Below are positions 19,295-30,553 of a DNA stretch of 64,000 bases, piece after piece. Source of the DNA: Brasenia schreberi. Taxonomy: Eukaryota; Streptophyta; Magnoliopsida; Nymphaeales; Cabombaceae. The notes under the pieces are model-generated. The model was not told the origin of the DNA. It saw only the letters and a program-made list of their open reading frames with translations, and made no database searches. The stretch is taken from assembly GCA_036023115.1 (NCBI GenBank), contig JAYKKT010000086.1, forward strand, positions 10,741,501-10,805,500, written 5' to 3'. The stretch's first letter is position 1; the number at the start of each line of letters is the position of its first letter. The translations under genes were made by a program, and so were the position numbers.

Positions 19295-20550
19295 GATGCC
19301 CCTCTTTGGCATTAATCCAACTGCGTTTGGATAATGGCAAAGAAGAAACACCCTTAATGGATTTACTTCCCAAATTTTCTTGAGAATATAAATCAATCCT
19401 TCATTTCGTAAACTCCTTTTCTTGGATTTCAAGAGAGGGATTTTAAGCCAAAAGGGACTTTTTTCCTATATGGGACACGATCATGCATGAATGACTTCTG
19501 AATGCATGCATGGTATGAGTGAGGTGAGCTTTTTGGGAGAGTCAATTTTTGGGGTTTTCGAGCTTGGAGAGAGCCTTTGAAGGTCGGCTTCCCCAAGCAG
19601 AATTTTCCCATGCCTCTTGACATTTTGGGTTTTCAAAAACTTTTCAAAAGGAACTCCTTTTATCTTCCATCAAAAGGACTTCCAATTTTTCATACTTCCC
19701 TTTATTTGGGTTTCGATACCTACTACTTGGTAGAGGTTTTTGCTAGGAAATTTTGGAAAACATTTCAAAGTTCCATTTCCCACCTAACAAAGTCTAATTC
19801 TCAAACAAAATGAAATCCAAATGAGTAGACTCTATTCCTACTCTAGGATTTTCATGGTTGAACCTTTTTTCATTGGGATAAGCTACGGAGACATGGGAAA
19901 GAATTACCACGGTCCCTTCTGAAGCGTCCCGTGGTTTAAGGCAAAGAGACGGAAAATTGCTCTTTCTGAGCTTTGGCTTTTTCCTTTTTCTTTATTTTTT
20001 TCTTTTTTTCATTTTTCAAGAGAAGACCTCTTTTGAAGAAGTTTTTGTATTCCCTCTGTCTATTCGGGGAAGACTTCTTCTCAGAGGAGTTTTTGCATTC
20101 TCTTTTCTTTTTCCTTTCAAAGAGAAGACTCCTTTTGAATAAGTTTTTGTATTCCCTTTTCTTTTTGGGGAAGACTTCTTTTTCGAGGAGTTTTTGTATT
20201 CTCTTTGTCTTTTCTTTTTCTTTTGAACATTGCCAATTTTCTTTTTTGGAGAGAGAAGTAAAATGGGGAGAAAACTTATCCCTTTGGTTACTCGATTCAA
20301 CCAAGATCATCCTATTTCCTAATAGCATCTACCATTTGAAAATATTTTGCTATTTTGAACAAGGCTTCATTTTGTGAGCCAAGGATTTTTGAAATGTCAC
20401 CAATTTGATTTTGTAAACTCTACTTTTCGTAAAGCATCAATTCTCTCATTCGGGGTCATACAATCAATCTTGATCTTTCTTTCAAGAAGTTTCGAAGGAG
20501 CTCAATTTTAAAAATCTTTTCCAAAAGAATTTATCATAGACCCTTTCAAT
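19295..20550 (-). other. Element C non-coding 3' region
   Basis: No gene is visible. It contains the polypurine tract and its inverted repeat (19284-19353), paired ATGCATG motifs (about 19484-19511), the 28-nt hairpin (19907-19934), a four-unit purine-rich tandem repeat (about 20025-20225) and the AATAGCA/TGCTATT inverted repeat (20321-20354). Lys-rich ORFs across the tandem repeat are an effect of its composition. Confidence 0.7.
20025..20225 (-). repeat. Purine-rich tandem repeat upstream of the polypurine tract (element C)
   Basis: In the sense direction four units of roughly 45-60 bp each contain GAATACAAAAACT followed by a GAAGTCTTC-type palindrome. Related arrays are at about 35125-35275 (D), 41630-41825 (F) and 62455-62560 (K). 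A, B and E have only a short degenerate version. Confidence 0.7.
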
Positions 20551-22260
20551 TATTGGACATTTTCGGGGTCTACTAAATTTCTACCCACAATATCAATCAA
20601 TCAACATGTATCATCGATTTTTGGGGACATTCCTACTTGGGTTGCCACCTTTTCGGGCCTCTTTTGGTGTGTGATGCATGACATATACAATGGAAATACA
20701 TGCTTTATGAAATGATGACAATATGAAATGTATTCTACATGATATGATGGAGATACACATTTTTATGAACTTGAATCTCCATGAAAGTGTCTAGGGGATG
20801 CATTTTCAATGCCCCTAGTTTGGTGGAGATGAGTGATATCACACGGCCTCAAAGTGAATGGGCTATGGAATTTCTTTATGGCATGTAAGATGGACGATGG
20901 GATATGGATGGTTCATGCATTTGACATTTACGACATTTCTAACATGATCATAACGAATTTTTGCTTAAGGGTGGACTAACAATAACCAACCCTAAGTATT
21001 TCATGGCCATCCTATGGTATTGACATGAACTCCACGTTTTTCATCATGGAATTTATGTACTGATTCTAACCTTACCAAGGTTTTTATATCAACAAGATGC
21101 TGAAAATTTTACTTTTCAAAGTCATATGTAGGGTTAAAAAAATTTTCAATCAAAACTTTGATCTTTCGAAGAAGTAAATTTGGGAAATCCTCCCTTTCTA
21201 AAAAATTTCAATGTCTTGAAACCAAGGCTTTTTAATACGATTTTGGTCATTTTGGCAAGCATTCCAAATCGTGAGTGCCAATGGTGCATATTTTTAAAAA
21301 GTCAATCACTCCAATGGCCAATTCTTGATGAGTTTTCGTCTTGCCAAATTTTTAAAACTTGGTTTATAAAGGCATAGAATCTCCAAAGATTTTAATGCAT
21401 GAGATCCTAGATTTTCGAAATTTTTAGGCCTTGTATGAGTGTTTCATACTTGGCAACATCATTTGAACATGTAAAATCTAGTTGAACGGCACTGGGTATT
21501 TCTCGAGAGATATGAAGATGATTCTTATACCTGCCCCTTTATTCTTTGTCCCATCAAAATACATTTTTCATACTTGAGTTTGTTTAAAACAATTTGTTAA
21601 AGTATGGTTTTGAAATTCATTTGCAAAATATTGGGCATTTAATCAAGTATGGAATGTGTATCTCAAGAGGCAATTCAACCATATGATCTAGGGGCTTGTC
21701 CCTTTAATGGGAGCTGCCATTTATATAGCCTACCCGTTAGGATAGGATTTTCAAACAAGTGCTTGATTCAATCGACATTATTCCTCTTTCATGACATGGG
21801 GAATAATGTCTCAATTTTGGAAGCCTATACCAAGCACGATTTTCTCTATGGCTTGGTGATTTCTTTCACATGCCAATAGAGTTTTCGAAATGGCATACTT
21901 CCTATGGATATCATCTTCACATTTATCAAGTAAAACACCCAATGCATTCACATGAATTGGAATGTAAAGCTTTACTTTGGAGGTTTTGAAAATTGGAGGA
22001 TTTACCATAAACTTTTCGAAAGCTTTTTGAAAATTATCGTGCAAATTTTAAACCCATTTTCAAAAGCCTATTTGAGAGAGTAGCATCTTGTTGGCCTGGA
22101 ATTAACCTTGAAGGTTTCAGATTTGATTCATATGGAGACATGCCTATGATGGCTCGATACTTAAGGGTCAACTCTCATGCCCCTTTGGCTTAACACAAAC
22201 CTTAAACTTGAGTTCTAAGATGATGTCTACACCCGATATTGTTCATGCAAATATCTGACT
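20551..22260 (-). pseudogene. Strongly decayed pol remnant of element C
   Basis: Scattered matches to pol occur in collinear order but shortened: integrase C-terminus near 20560-20640, an integrase-like stretch near 20900-21080, aRNH-like near 21280-21560, and gypsy RNase H at 21811-22044 (PIHVNALGVLL, ISKTLLACERNHQAIEK). Many indels and stops are present and RT motifs are not visible. Element F carries the same remnant, so the decay probably predates the split of C and F. Confidence 0.75.
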
Positions 22261-22839
22261 TCAAACTGCAATGCATGATGCTTATGCACACACTATGGGT
22301 TAGACTCACTCTAAAATCCCCTTCTATGAAATTTCCAAGTCAAGGATTCTACGAATTTAGGGAAGCTTGGAGCCATGGTCTTTCCTCCTTGCTTTGATGA
22401 TTCTCAAGCATTAAACCCTAGGGAAGTGCTAGGTAAGAGAGAGCTATGACCAGCTTGGACAATTCTGACTTGGGATTATATCCATTCCTCAAAAGGATTT
22501 TGAAATTGGTTTTGTATATGGCCATTGTTTTCGGAGTTTTTGAAATTTTCCGATTTTTTTTGTTTTTTTCAAAACACAATTTCAAGGTTCCTTTTAAGAG
22601 ACTTTCTGTTTGAAACTTTTTCTCCAATGAAGAGTGGGGGAATGAAAACAATTTTCTTTTTTGAAATTTTCAGATTTTTCAAATGTTTTTGGATTTTGAA
22701 GGTTTTCTAATTTTTTTTTTGTTTTTGAGAATATTTAATTTTTTTGATTTTTTTAAAAAGAGGGATCTTCCATTGAACCTACAAAGAAAACTTCCATGAA
22801 TTAGACTCAAAGAAAGGGTCTAAGCCATAGGTCTCGGTT
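22261..22839 (-). other. Decayed linker region of element C with candidate 3' splice site
   Basis: This low-complexity T-rich stretch (A-rich in sense) matches the Lys/Asn-rich linker of elements B and D but is full of stops. At 22771-22795 the sense strand has TTTTCTTTGTAG, then GTTCAATGGAAGATCC. This is the splice-acceptor and start-codon arrangement seen in B, D and F. The reading frame ends six codons after that ATG. Confidence 0.6.
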
Positions 22840-24168
22840 TTAGTGGGTTCTAGGGGCACCCTTGACCCAAGTGGTCTTAGGTGGTGGCTCAGGGGGTATG
22901 GATGGGATATAGCCCAATCCATATTGATTTGGGTTTGGTCTAGGTATGATTGGTTCTAGACAACCTTGTCTATGGGCTCCTAGTCCTTGGTATGGTTTAT
23001 ATCCCATGTTTAAGATCATATTCCAAAGCTTTTTGATTTTTGAAAATATTTTGTAAAGTTCATGCCCTTGGAATATGGAATCGTCCATATCATGGATATA
23101 TACCCGTTCTATTTTCGGTAGGATATGGGAAGGATGGGTGGTGGAAGACTTGTGCTTCCACACGACCCTAGGTTGAGATGGTTTAGGCTCTAAATGGGGG
23201 ATGGTTTTGACATGCTCCCTAGACACAACCCGAGGTGCCCCTAGGGATGGGTTAGTTGGGTTTCTTGCCATAGACTTGGGTTCATGGCACAAGACCAAAC
23301 TCGAGGAAGTTTGCATGGTAGAGTTAGGTGTTCCTAGGATGTCAATGCATGCCTTAGTAACCATGTCTACCACATTTTGATCTTTATTTGGTTTTTGATT
23401 TTGAAATTCCTTTTGGTGTGGGACATTCGGCGCACCTTGAAAATCCTCATTTTCGGGCACGTTTTGTGGGTTTGTGGGTGCATGAATGTGATTTGATGCA
23501 TCCGATGACCCTATGCTAAGAGGAGAGTTTAGAGGAGGATGGGTTTCAGGCATACCTCTTTTCGGCTTGTCTACCTTTGCATGGTAAGAGCAAGTCTCGT
23601 CCTCGAGTGACTCATGCGTGGCTTTGACCTCCCGTTTCCTGTCCGTTTCCAATCCTAGGTGTTTACGACTGTCATCCTCCCATGAAACCCGTGAGGTGTG
23701 TTGAGTGTGGATCTCATGCCCTACTCTATGTGTGTGCCTAGGGATGTGGACTTCATTCCCGACCTTCAGAATTTCAACTTTTTGTTTTTCAAGTTTTTTT
23801 GGTTTTTGAAACTTTTCCATATTTTTTTGGCTTTTTGAACTATAAAAATCTTTTTTTGGTTTTTGCTTGGAACTTGGGGTGCTTGGGTGCTTGGAAAGGT
23901 TGGATGACTTGATCCGCACTCTGGCTTCATCTCCAGCCTCATATCCTTCATCGACTTTTGGATTTGATTTGGTTTTCCTTTCGTGATTTTTCTCTCTATG
24001 TGCCCGAGATGAGCTTTCATGTGATCGATGCGCCTTAGCCTCATGGCTTAGAGCATCGATCTTTCTAAAGATTTCCTTTATAGCAGCCATCTCTTCTTGG
24101 GCTTTATAGGATTTGGAAAACCACTTTGAAGCTTTCGATGAGGATTTCCTCGGCTTGCTTTCATCCAT
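22840..24168 (-). CDS. 442-aa basic protein of element C: gag-like N-terminus joined to a G-patch domain
   Basis: I chose the ATG at 24168 (MDESKPRK) because element F keeps the same start; the frame is open a further 17 codons upstream. Residues 1-48 include EIFRKIDALSHEAKA, which resembles the gag N-terminus of B (REFEAKIDALNQEAE). The middle is long, polar and probably disordered, with charged stretches and one block strongly conserved in F (LNSPLSIGSSDASNHIHAP). The C-terminus (about 380-413) is a G-patch-like domain, MILNMGYKPYQGLG and CLEPI, followed by a Pro-rich tail. Capsid, zinc knuckle and protease are missing. The start lies 97 bases after the primer site. Role unknown; RNA binding or acting as a helper-dependent gag accessory protein is inference. 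The intact frame in an element with dead pol is notable. Confidence 0.75.
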   Translation of the reverse strand: MDESKPRKSSSKASKWFSKSYKAQEEMAAIKEIFRKIDALSHEAKAHRSHESSSRAHREKNHERKTKSNPKVDEGYEAGDEARVRIKSSNLSKHPSTPSSKQKPKKDFYSSKSQKNMEKFQKPKKLEKQKVEILKVGNEVHIPRHTHRVGHEIHTQHTSRVSWEDDSRKHLGLETDRKREVKATHESLEDETCSYHAKVDKPKRGMPETHPPLNSPLSIGSSDASNHIHAPTNPQNVPENEDFQGAPNVPHQKEFQNQKPNKDQNVVDMVTKACIDILGTPNSTMQTSSSLVLCHEPKSMARNPTNPSLGAPRVVSREHVKTIPHLEPKPSQPRVVWKHKSSTTHPSHILPKIERVYIHDMDDSIFQGHELYKIFSKIKKLWNMILNMGYKPYQGLGAHRQGCLEPIIPRPNPNQYGLGYIPSIPPEPPPKTTWVKGAPRTH

Positions 24169-24264
24169 TGTTTTCAAAATTTGTGCACAAGTTTGAAAAA
24201 AAATACTAAGTTTTTGCAAGGTTTTTGGAGTTCACTTTTTGAAAGAAAGTTCCTCAAGACCCGA

Positions 24265-24282
24265 GTCCCACCGGGCGTGCCA
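24265..24282 (-). promoter_or_regulatory. Primer binding site of element C
   Basis: The sense strand reads TGGCACGCCCGGTGGGAC, four bases inside the LTR end at 24287. It ends in the complement of a tRNA CCA tail. It is identical to J's site, and B, F and G differ by one to three bases. The tRNA could not be identified by eye. Confidence 0.85.
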
Positions 24283-24286
24283 TTTC

Positions 24287-26456
24287 TGTAGACATGAAAA
24301 TTCTCATTCCAAAGTTTATGAAACAAACTTGAAATGAAACTTTCCACCCCTACGCTTGCGCGAGCGTGCCAGCTAGTTCAAAACTAGCAAATGTTTGTAA
24401 GACTTCTAGGCGATTGTGTACAAGCGGGATCTTTTCACTCACACCTTCTTGAGCCGATGCTCAAGGGTTAGTGTTGAGTGCTTAGGAACTTCATTTTACA
24501 GCAAAACACGACTCCCTTTTACCTAAACAAGTGTCTTTGAAAAATTTGTTGAACTTGTGCACTCGGACTCAATACTTGGAAAAACACAAGCTGCTGAAAA
24601 CAGAGAATTCTGTTTTCAGAGCTGTTTTCTAAGGGAGTTTTCAAGGCGTCACAGACTTCCAAAAATTATCAAAATTTTACCAGATAAAGCTGGTAGTGTC
24701 GAGAGACTGTAGCCTATTTCAAATCTGCATTTGGAGTAGTATTGAATCATAAACAAATAATCTTCTCAGACCACCTCACTGACTCGTAACAGTTCTGTTT
24801 CAGAAATACAAAAACTCAAAGATGAGTCTGTATCTCTTTACTCAGAACTCCGATTTTGATGATTTTGATGTTGCTGGAAATCTATGGATGTTATCTTTTC
24901 AATGCATCAAAAATCAACTAATTTGGACTCCTGTGGACAGAGATATGGTACTTTTACCCAACCTCTATTTTAGGAAATCCGACTGTGCAAACAGTGGTGC
25001 AGAAATCTGGTAGTTCTTAATATGCTTTTATTACGTGGCTGAGCGGCCCTAAAATCTTGCCAATTTTATACAGAGTGTCCAAATGTGTGTAAAATCAGTG
25101 TGCCAAATTTCGAGACAATCGGAGAAAGCATCACAAAATTAAAATTGCAGAAACAGACATATGCAGAGATGCTGAAATCCGGTTTTCTGTTTTATAAATA
25201 TAATGATGCATAACCCACACGAATTTAAAATGCAACAACTCTACATTCCCAAATTAAATTGCTGAGTTAAAATGAAGGGAAATCATATTTATAAGCATAA
25301 GCATAGAGGGGGTAGAGAATATAGAGTGATTATAGATTATATTGGGGAAGAAGCATATAAGCAAACACGTGGAGTGCGTATGTGCAATAGTGAAAATTCT
25401 GCAAATGTAAATGAGGGCATCAAATCCACTCACTATTACAACATGGGGGGAGACTTTGCTCCATTAATACAACCCCAATTCAACTGAATTAATATGGAAG
25501 AAGGTTTTAAAAACAAAGGAAGAAGTACTTACAACTTTTGTCTCCGATCGGCCGGAATTCCAAGAGTGGAATCCGGCCAGCCCTTCTTCTTCTTCCTTCT
25601 ATCTTCCGCACTCTCCCTCCTATGTCTACCCTCTTTTTCCCTTCACTTGCAGCCCACGATTTTCCCTTGTACAGGCCCTCTTTTTCAGCCCCAATTCCCC
25701 AAAATTTTGATGAGAGATGAAGATAACCCAAGCTTTTTTTTAACTTGCTCCCCCTTGGCCCCTTTTATAGGCCAAGTGGGCTAGTTTCTAGCCCCTTCCA
25801 TGGGGCGGATTGGACCAGCTCCTTATTGGTTCTTGATCCAATTTGGCCCCGCTATATGTAGTCCCTCTTGTTGACTTGAACCAGCCCATGTGGGCCTGGC
25901 CTAGGTGCAGCCGACTTAGTCTTTGGGTGTAGCCGATTCAAGCTTGTCTAATGTTTTGTCCTAGCATGTATTGAACTTGATACCAAGTAGTGGCCGGGTA
26001 TGCCTAATTAGGCTCTTCCAATTCAATGCCTCGTTTGGTATTTGATTCTTGAATGATCCGGCTCCACTTTGATTTTGATTCTATACGGCTTCACCATGGT
26101 CTCGAGTTCAACTTGAAATGTTCTTGAATTGGATGAGCTTGAACTGGGTCCTGGATAAGCTCGATCTTCTCCTGGTTTCGGATAAGCTTTAGAATTTGAT
26201 CTTGATTCTGATATGCTCCAACTTTATCTTCTTTGCTTTTTGGGAATCGATGTGGATCCAGGATTGGGTCTCACCTGTTTATCTGCTTCAAAAACTCATG
26301 AGTTGTTTGAATTTAAAACCTTTATTTTGAAATATTCTCCAAAAGGCTTAAACTTTAAAATTTAGGGTTTTGAATTGAAAGGTTCATAAAGGCTTTAAAT
26401 TGACTTTCAAAATTTAGGAGTTTTTGTAAATATTTGAAAAAATTTGGGTGTTTACA
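24287..26456 (-). repeat. 5' LTR of element C (2170 bp)
   Basis: Near-identical to 17127-19294, with the same TGTAGACATG and GTTTACA ends. It contains the U5 hairpin (24448-24465), GGGG/CCCC motif (25433-25475), GTAAGT site (25527-25532) and TATA box (25763-25769). The right neighbour is B gag. Confidence 0.93.
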
Positions 26457-27159
26457 ACCTCCATCGTATAATGAAGGCATGTACGTCTTCGTTCATGCCT
26501 TGCTTCGTATCCCTTAAAGTGTTCAGAGTCGGCATGACTTCTACGTTATGTGCAAATCTTTGCATGAAGCAGTTCGCTAACTCTTCAAAAGTAGCGAACT
26601 GTTTTAAGTCGTAGGAAGCTAGCCATTTGACAGATGTGCCTTTAAGGGATAAAGGGAACCAATACACCCATTTCATCGAGTCCTTTTTCTTCTTATGGGC
26701 TCGACGCGAGAAAAGTTGCAAGTGAGACCTAGGGTCTCCCATGCCGTCATACCGATGGAAGTTCGGTATTTCATCGTCACTGTCTGTTTCGTAATCCATA
26801 GGAAGGAAATCAGACAGGGCGTAACTCCTTTTCTCTTTACTCTGCCCTTTCAGTAGCTGCCGTAGGGCTTTACGGTCCTTTTGTGTGAAGGACTCGTGGT
26901 ATTGGTTGCCTTCCATTACAGAGGCCTCTTTGTGCTTGCAAGGTTTTTCAGATTTTCTTTTGGCCTTTTGTTCACTGTTTGATGAACACGAATCGCCTAC
27001 TTCAGCCTCTTGGTTGAGAGCATCGATTTTGGCCTCGAATTCCCTTCTCAGGTCCTCTATTTCGTCTAGTTTGATCTTGTTTTTGAAAATCCTCCTAGAG
27101 TGAGAACTTGATGCGCATGAGTCTTGGCTCGACACTTCACTTGGGTTGGATTTTGACAT
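26457..27159 (-). pseudogene. gag: gag 5' part of element B, cut by element C
   Basis: The frame starts at MSKSNPSEVSSQ (27159), a start shared with element J. It has an N-terminal coiled region with KIDALNQEAE, then the retrotransposon gag/capsid core: NFHRYDGMGDPRSHLQLFSR, WFPLSLKGTSVKWLASYD and FATFEELANCFMQRFAHN. It breaks at IIRWR, where element C begins. The rest is at 16092-17126. It would have formed the particle shell. Confidence 0.85.
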
Positions 27160-27277
27160 GCTTTTCAAGCTTTTTCAAAATTTCCTAAGTACAAGTAAAG
27201 AAAACAAAGTTAAAATAACACCTCTTTGAAAATCTTTTCGCAAGTTTCTAGACTAACTCGACTTTTGAAAGACTCAC

Positions 27278-27295
27278 GTCCCACCGGGCATGCCA
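27278..27295 (-). promoter_or_regulatory. Primer binding site of element B
   Basis: Matches the 18-nt site of C and J with one change (CATGCC in place of CACGCC on the sense strand). It lies six bases from the LTR end at 27302. Confidence 0.8.
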
Positions 27296-27301
27296 ATCTA
27301 C

Positions 27302-30300
27302 TGTAGACGCAGAAAATCTCCGCCTCCCTTGTTTCTTAGGCCTGGAGCAAATCTTTTCGTGTGTCTAAGTCCTATTTAAATAAATAGGGCGTGCCAACTA
27401 GCTTACCTAAGCTAGCGAAGATATATTTTAACCTGACTTCTAACGTGGCGACTGTGAGCAAGCCAGCTCTTGTCGTCACAGACCTTCTTTCACCGATGCG
27501 CAAGGGTCAGTCTGTATGCTTTAAAAATCGAGTTTTGAGTGGAAAAAGCCTACGAAAGCGGTTCAAGGTGTTTGATTCGGGTCTTGTTTGTATGATTTTC
27601 AGATTTTAGATCACGAGAATTTGCACGTGCCTAAGTCTTGCTTTTTATCCCTTTATGTGCTGCCTAGGTGTGTGTTATGAACACTTCACTAAGATGTGGC
27701 GAGTTTGAGCGGGAGTATGGGGTTTGCTTTGATTCAATATGCGTCCTAACTCGTGGTATGGCGTATATGCAATGCAAACTCACGCTACTCCAAAGGGAAA
27801 ACCTGAATGTAAAGACAATACCGAAGGGAAATGACTTAAGGGAAATTGCCAAAGGGAAATGACTTAAGGGAAATGACTTGTAATGTAAATGCCGAAGGGA
27901 AATACGTATATAATGTATATATGGGCCCTTACTTGGGTCTTGCAAATAAGAGCGAAGGCTCAATGTGGGTGCGTGCGAGAATTGAATTACTACACACACG
28001 ACATGAAATGAAACCCAAATATAACTCGCAATATGGCCTTAACTAAGGTCTTGGGAATAAGAGCGAAAGCTCAATGTGTGTGAGTGCTTGAATTGAAGTA
28101 CTACGCACACAACATGAAATTAAACCCAAATATAAATTGCAGTATGGCCTTAACTAAGGTCTTGTGAATAAGAGCGAAAGTTCAATGTGTGTGAGTGCTT
28201 GAATTGAAGTACTACGCACACAACATGAAATTAAACCCAAATAGTATAACACGGCCCTTACTTGGGTCTTACAAATAAGAGCAAAGGCTCAATGTGTGTG
28301 CGTGCTTGAATTGAAAGACAACACACCCAACTTAAGCAAAACCCTACGTAATTTAAAGTATATACATAAACTTATATATAAAGGGCTGATTAGGCCCGTG
28401 TGTGTTCAAAATCATGCACAACTAAGAGAGTGCACATGTGTGTGGATGTGCCAAGCCACGTTATTACAAGTGGGGGGAGACAATGCTCCGTTATTACAAC
28501 CCCGTATCGAATTTAATTTAAGCAAGTCTACAACTAAGGACCGAGTTACTTATAGCGGGTCCGAAGGTGACTTGCTTGAGCGTGGGCTTGGCTTCGCCTT
28601 GGGCTGTAAGAGGGAGCTCCTCGGAGTTGAACGACAAGGGGAGATGCTGGCCGGGTGTCTTGGAGGTGCGGGAGGGGCACCTTGAAGGTGGCCGACTGCT
28701 AGGAAGGTGCCGCCTTGGTGCTTTGAGCTAAGGTGTCTAAGGAGGGTCACTAAGGGATGGGCTGGTATTGAAGAAGGTAGTGTTAGGAAAGGTGGCACTA
28801 AGTGGGAGCCTAAGGGAGTGTATGGCTGGCCGAGTGGGTTTGGTACAGTCGGTTGGAGTGGCCGACTAAGGGAAGCTTGGTGGTGGCCGGCTGCTAGGGT
28901 GGCTATGGATGTCGTGGATGGGAAGGGAGCTAGCTAGGGTGTGGTGTAAGGTAGGACTAAGGGCTGGTGGAAAGGGATATGGGCAGGTCCTAGGAAGCTA
29001 AGTAGGGTGGCCAGGTATTACTAGGGGAAGTGGTTCAAGGCAGGTGGTTGAAATGGCTAAGGTCTGGCCGAATAGGTAAGGATGATGGGTAGGTGGTGTT
29101 GGGGTGATGTGGTGGTGGTGCAGGTGGTTGAGAGTGGAGGGTGAGTGAAGAAGAGGTAGAATTAGGTTGAGATACTAACCGGGTGATGAAGAGGGGAGGT
29201 GGATGGAAGAGGGGCAGCCGGGTGACTTGGATGCACAGGATTTAGCCGGGAGGTGGTGGCGACGGGGAGCTAGCCGGATGGAAGTGGTGGTGTAGGAGGT
29301 GGAGGTGGTTGGTAGCGGTGGTGTAGGTGGAAGGCTCGGTTGGGAGGTTGGCCAAGGTCGGTTGGGAGAGATGGGCTGGAAAAGAATCCAAAACTCACCC
29401 CTTGGGGGGGGGTTTATATAGGGTTGGAGATGGCGGTTGGGACTGTTTTCTAGGAGGTGGTAAGGTGGTTTAGGTAGTGGTGGTGTGGTGATAAGGTGGG
29501 TTAGGGTGAGGTTTAGTGAGGTGGGTTAGGTGATTAGACTAGGATTAGGTTAGGTTTAGGGAAATTAAACTAGGATTAGGGAAGTGGGTTAGGTGATTAG
29601 GTTGGGATTAAGCCGGGATTAGGGAAGTGGGTTAGGTGATTAGGCTAGGTTTAGGACGGGATTAGGGTAAAAGGCTAGGATTAGGGTTTTTTTATTAGGA
29701 TTGGGTTAGGGAGCTCCCTTTGCATAACCCATAGACCTTGTTGCATCATGTTGGTGCAGCCCTAGGTTAGGTTTTGGCTAATTACAAGCTTAAACCCATG
29801 TTAATTTGGCTAACCCACATGATTAACCCCAAACTTGACACACAAGTCAAGCTTAATTACAACCACACTCTAATCTTATCCTCCCCCACTCTCTCTCATA
29901 CCCATAATCCCACGTGAATTTCAAGTGGGCCCCACCTCCATTTATGAGAATGTGATGTGGGCCATGGATGTGGATATTGGATTGGATCTCTGGATCCAAA
30001 TCCAAATCCACACATAGGTTTGGATTGGGATCTGGATATATATGGTCCAGATCCGATCCAAATTGAATTCTGACTCCTTCAGGTTGTGTTCGAAACGAAC
30101 AGTTTGTGTGGGGGTCTGACCGCATCAGCACTCCGTCTGCATTGGGTCTTCGCCAATATGGTCATCCGCTTCTGTTTTCACCTTTTAGAGATGATTTCAA
30201 ATGATGTTTTGCTGATAACAGGGTCTTGGACGTTCGAGATCTTGGGGGTGGATTCAATACGAGAGTTGTTGTATCGGGCTCGACTTGTGCTCTGGTTCCG

Positions 30301-30539
30301 GGCTCTTTTTAGCTTTTCTGGTCCTGTCTTGATTAGGCCAAGCTGCTTCGGGGTTTTAAAATGTGATTTAAAAGGTTTTTAAAACCATATTATACATATT
30401 TAAAACATATAAAGTTTAAAACATATGTATAGGGTTTCCTGAAAGGCTCTTGGGTTTCCAAACTCAAAATAGCCTTTTGGGGCTGCTTTTACAAAATCAG
30501 GTTATTTTGAGAAGTTCGTGGGATTTCGGGGTGTTTACA
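27302..30539 (-). repeat. 5' LTR of element B (3238 bp)
   Basis: Complete LTR, TGTAGACGCAG to GGGGTGTTTACA. It keeps the 138 bp that the left LTR lacks but has its own internal deletions, for example in the CCTAA-rich part near 29500. The primer-like decamer is at 27387-27396 and the U5 hairpin at 27487-27504. A TATATAAA word sits at 29413-29420 (sense minus) beside a short G run. Confidence 0.92.
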
Positions 30540-30553
30540 GTTTCACAAATACA
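30540..30553. other. 14-bp spacer between LTR B and LTR piece L
   Basis: This short segment belongs to neither LTR. It should hold the target duplication of B (first five bases GTTTC) and that of L (last five bases ATACA). The partners are not visible. Confidence 0.5.

Larger units (their letters stand above)
17127..26456 (-). mobile_element. Element C: non-autonomous LTR element nested in B gag, both LTRs complete
   Basis: Two near-identical LTRs of about 2.17 kb flank a 5-kb interior. The five bases outside are ACCTT (17122-17126) and ACCTC (26457-26461), a target duplication with one change. The B gag frame resumes on both sides. The interior has a primer site identical to J's, a 442-codon ORF, a decayed pol remnant and a polypurine tract. 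Capsid, protease and working RT or integrase are absent, so it would need proteins from an autonomous relative. Confidence 0.92.
6721..30539 (-). mobile_element. Element B: Tat-lineage Ty3/gypsy element interrupted by element C
   Basis: This is the outermost element of the left half. It has a 3' LTR cut at 6721, an internal region from 9963 to 17126 that continues at 26457-27301, and a 5' LTR at 27302-30539. Gag is interrupted by element C. The order read on the minus strand is LTR, primer site, gag, protease, G-patch, linker, RT, RNase H, aRNH, integrase, polypurine tract, LTR. Pol is the only long intact ORF. Gag and protease have several frameshifts. Confidence 0.88.

Noticed and set aside
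19936..20328. Lys-rich 130-aa ORF (and similar in D and F)
   Set aside because: It crosses a purine-rich tandem repeat and the conserved hairpin region; frames differ between elements.
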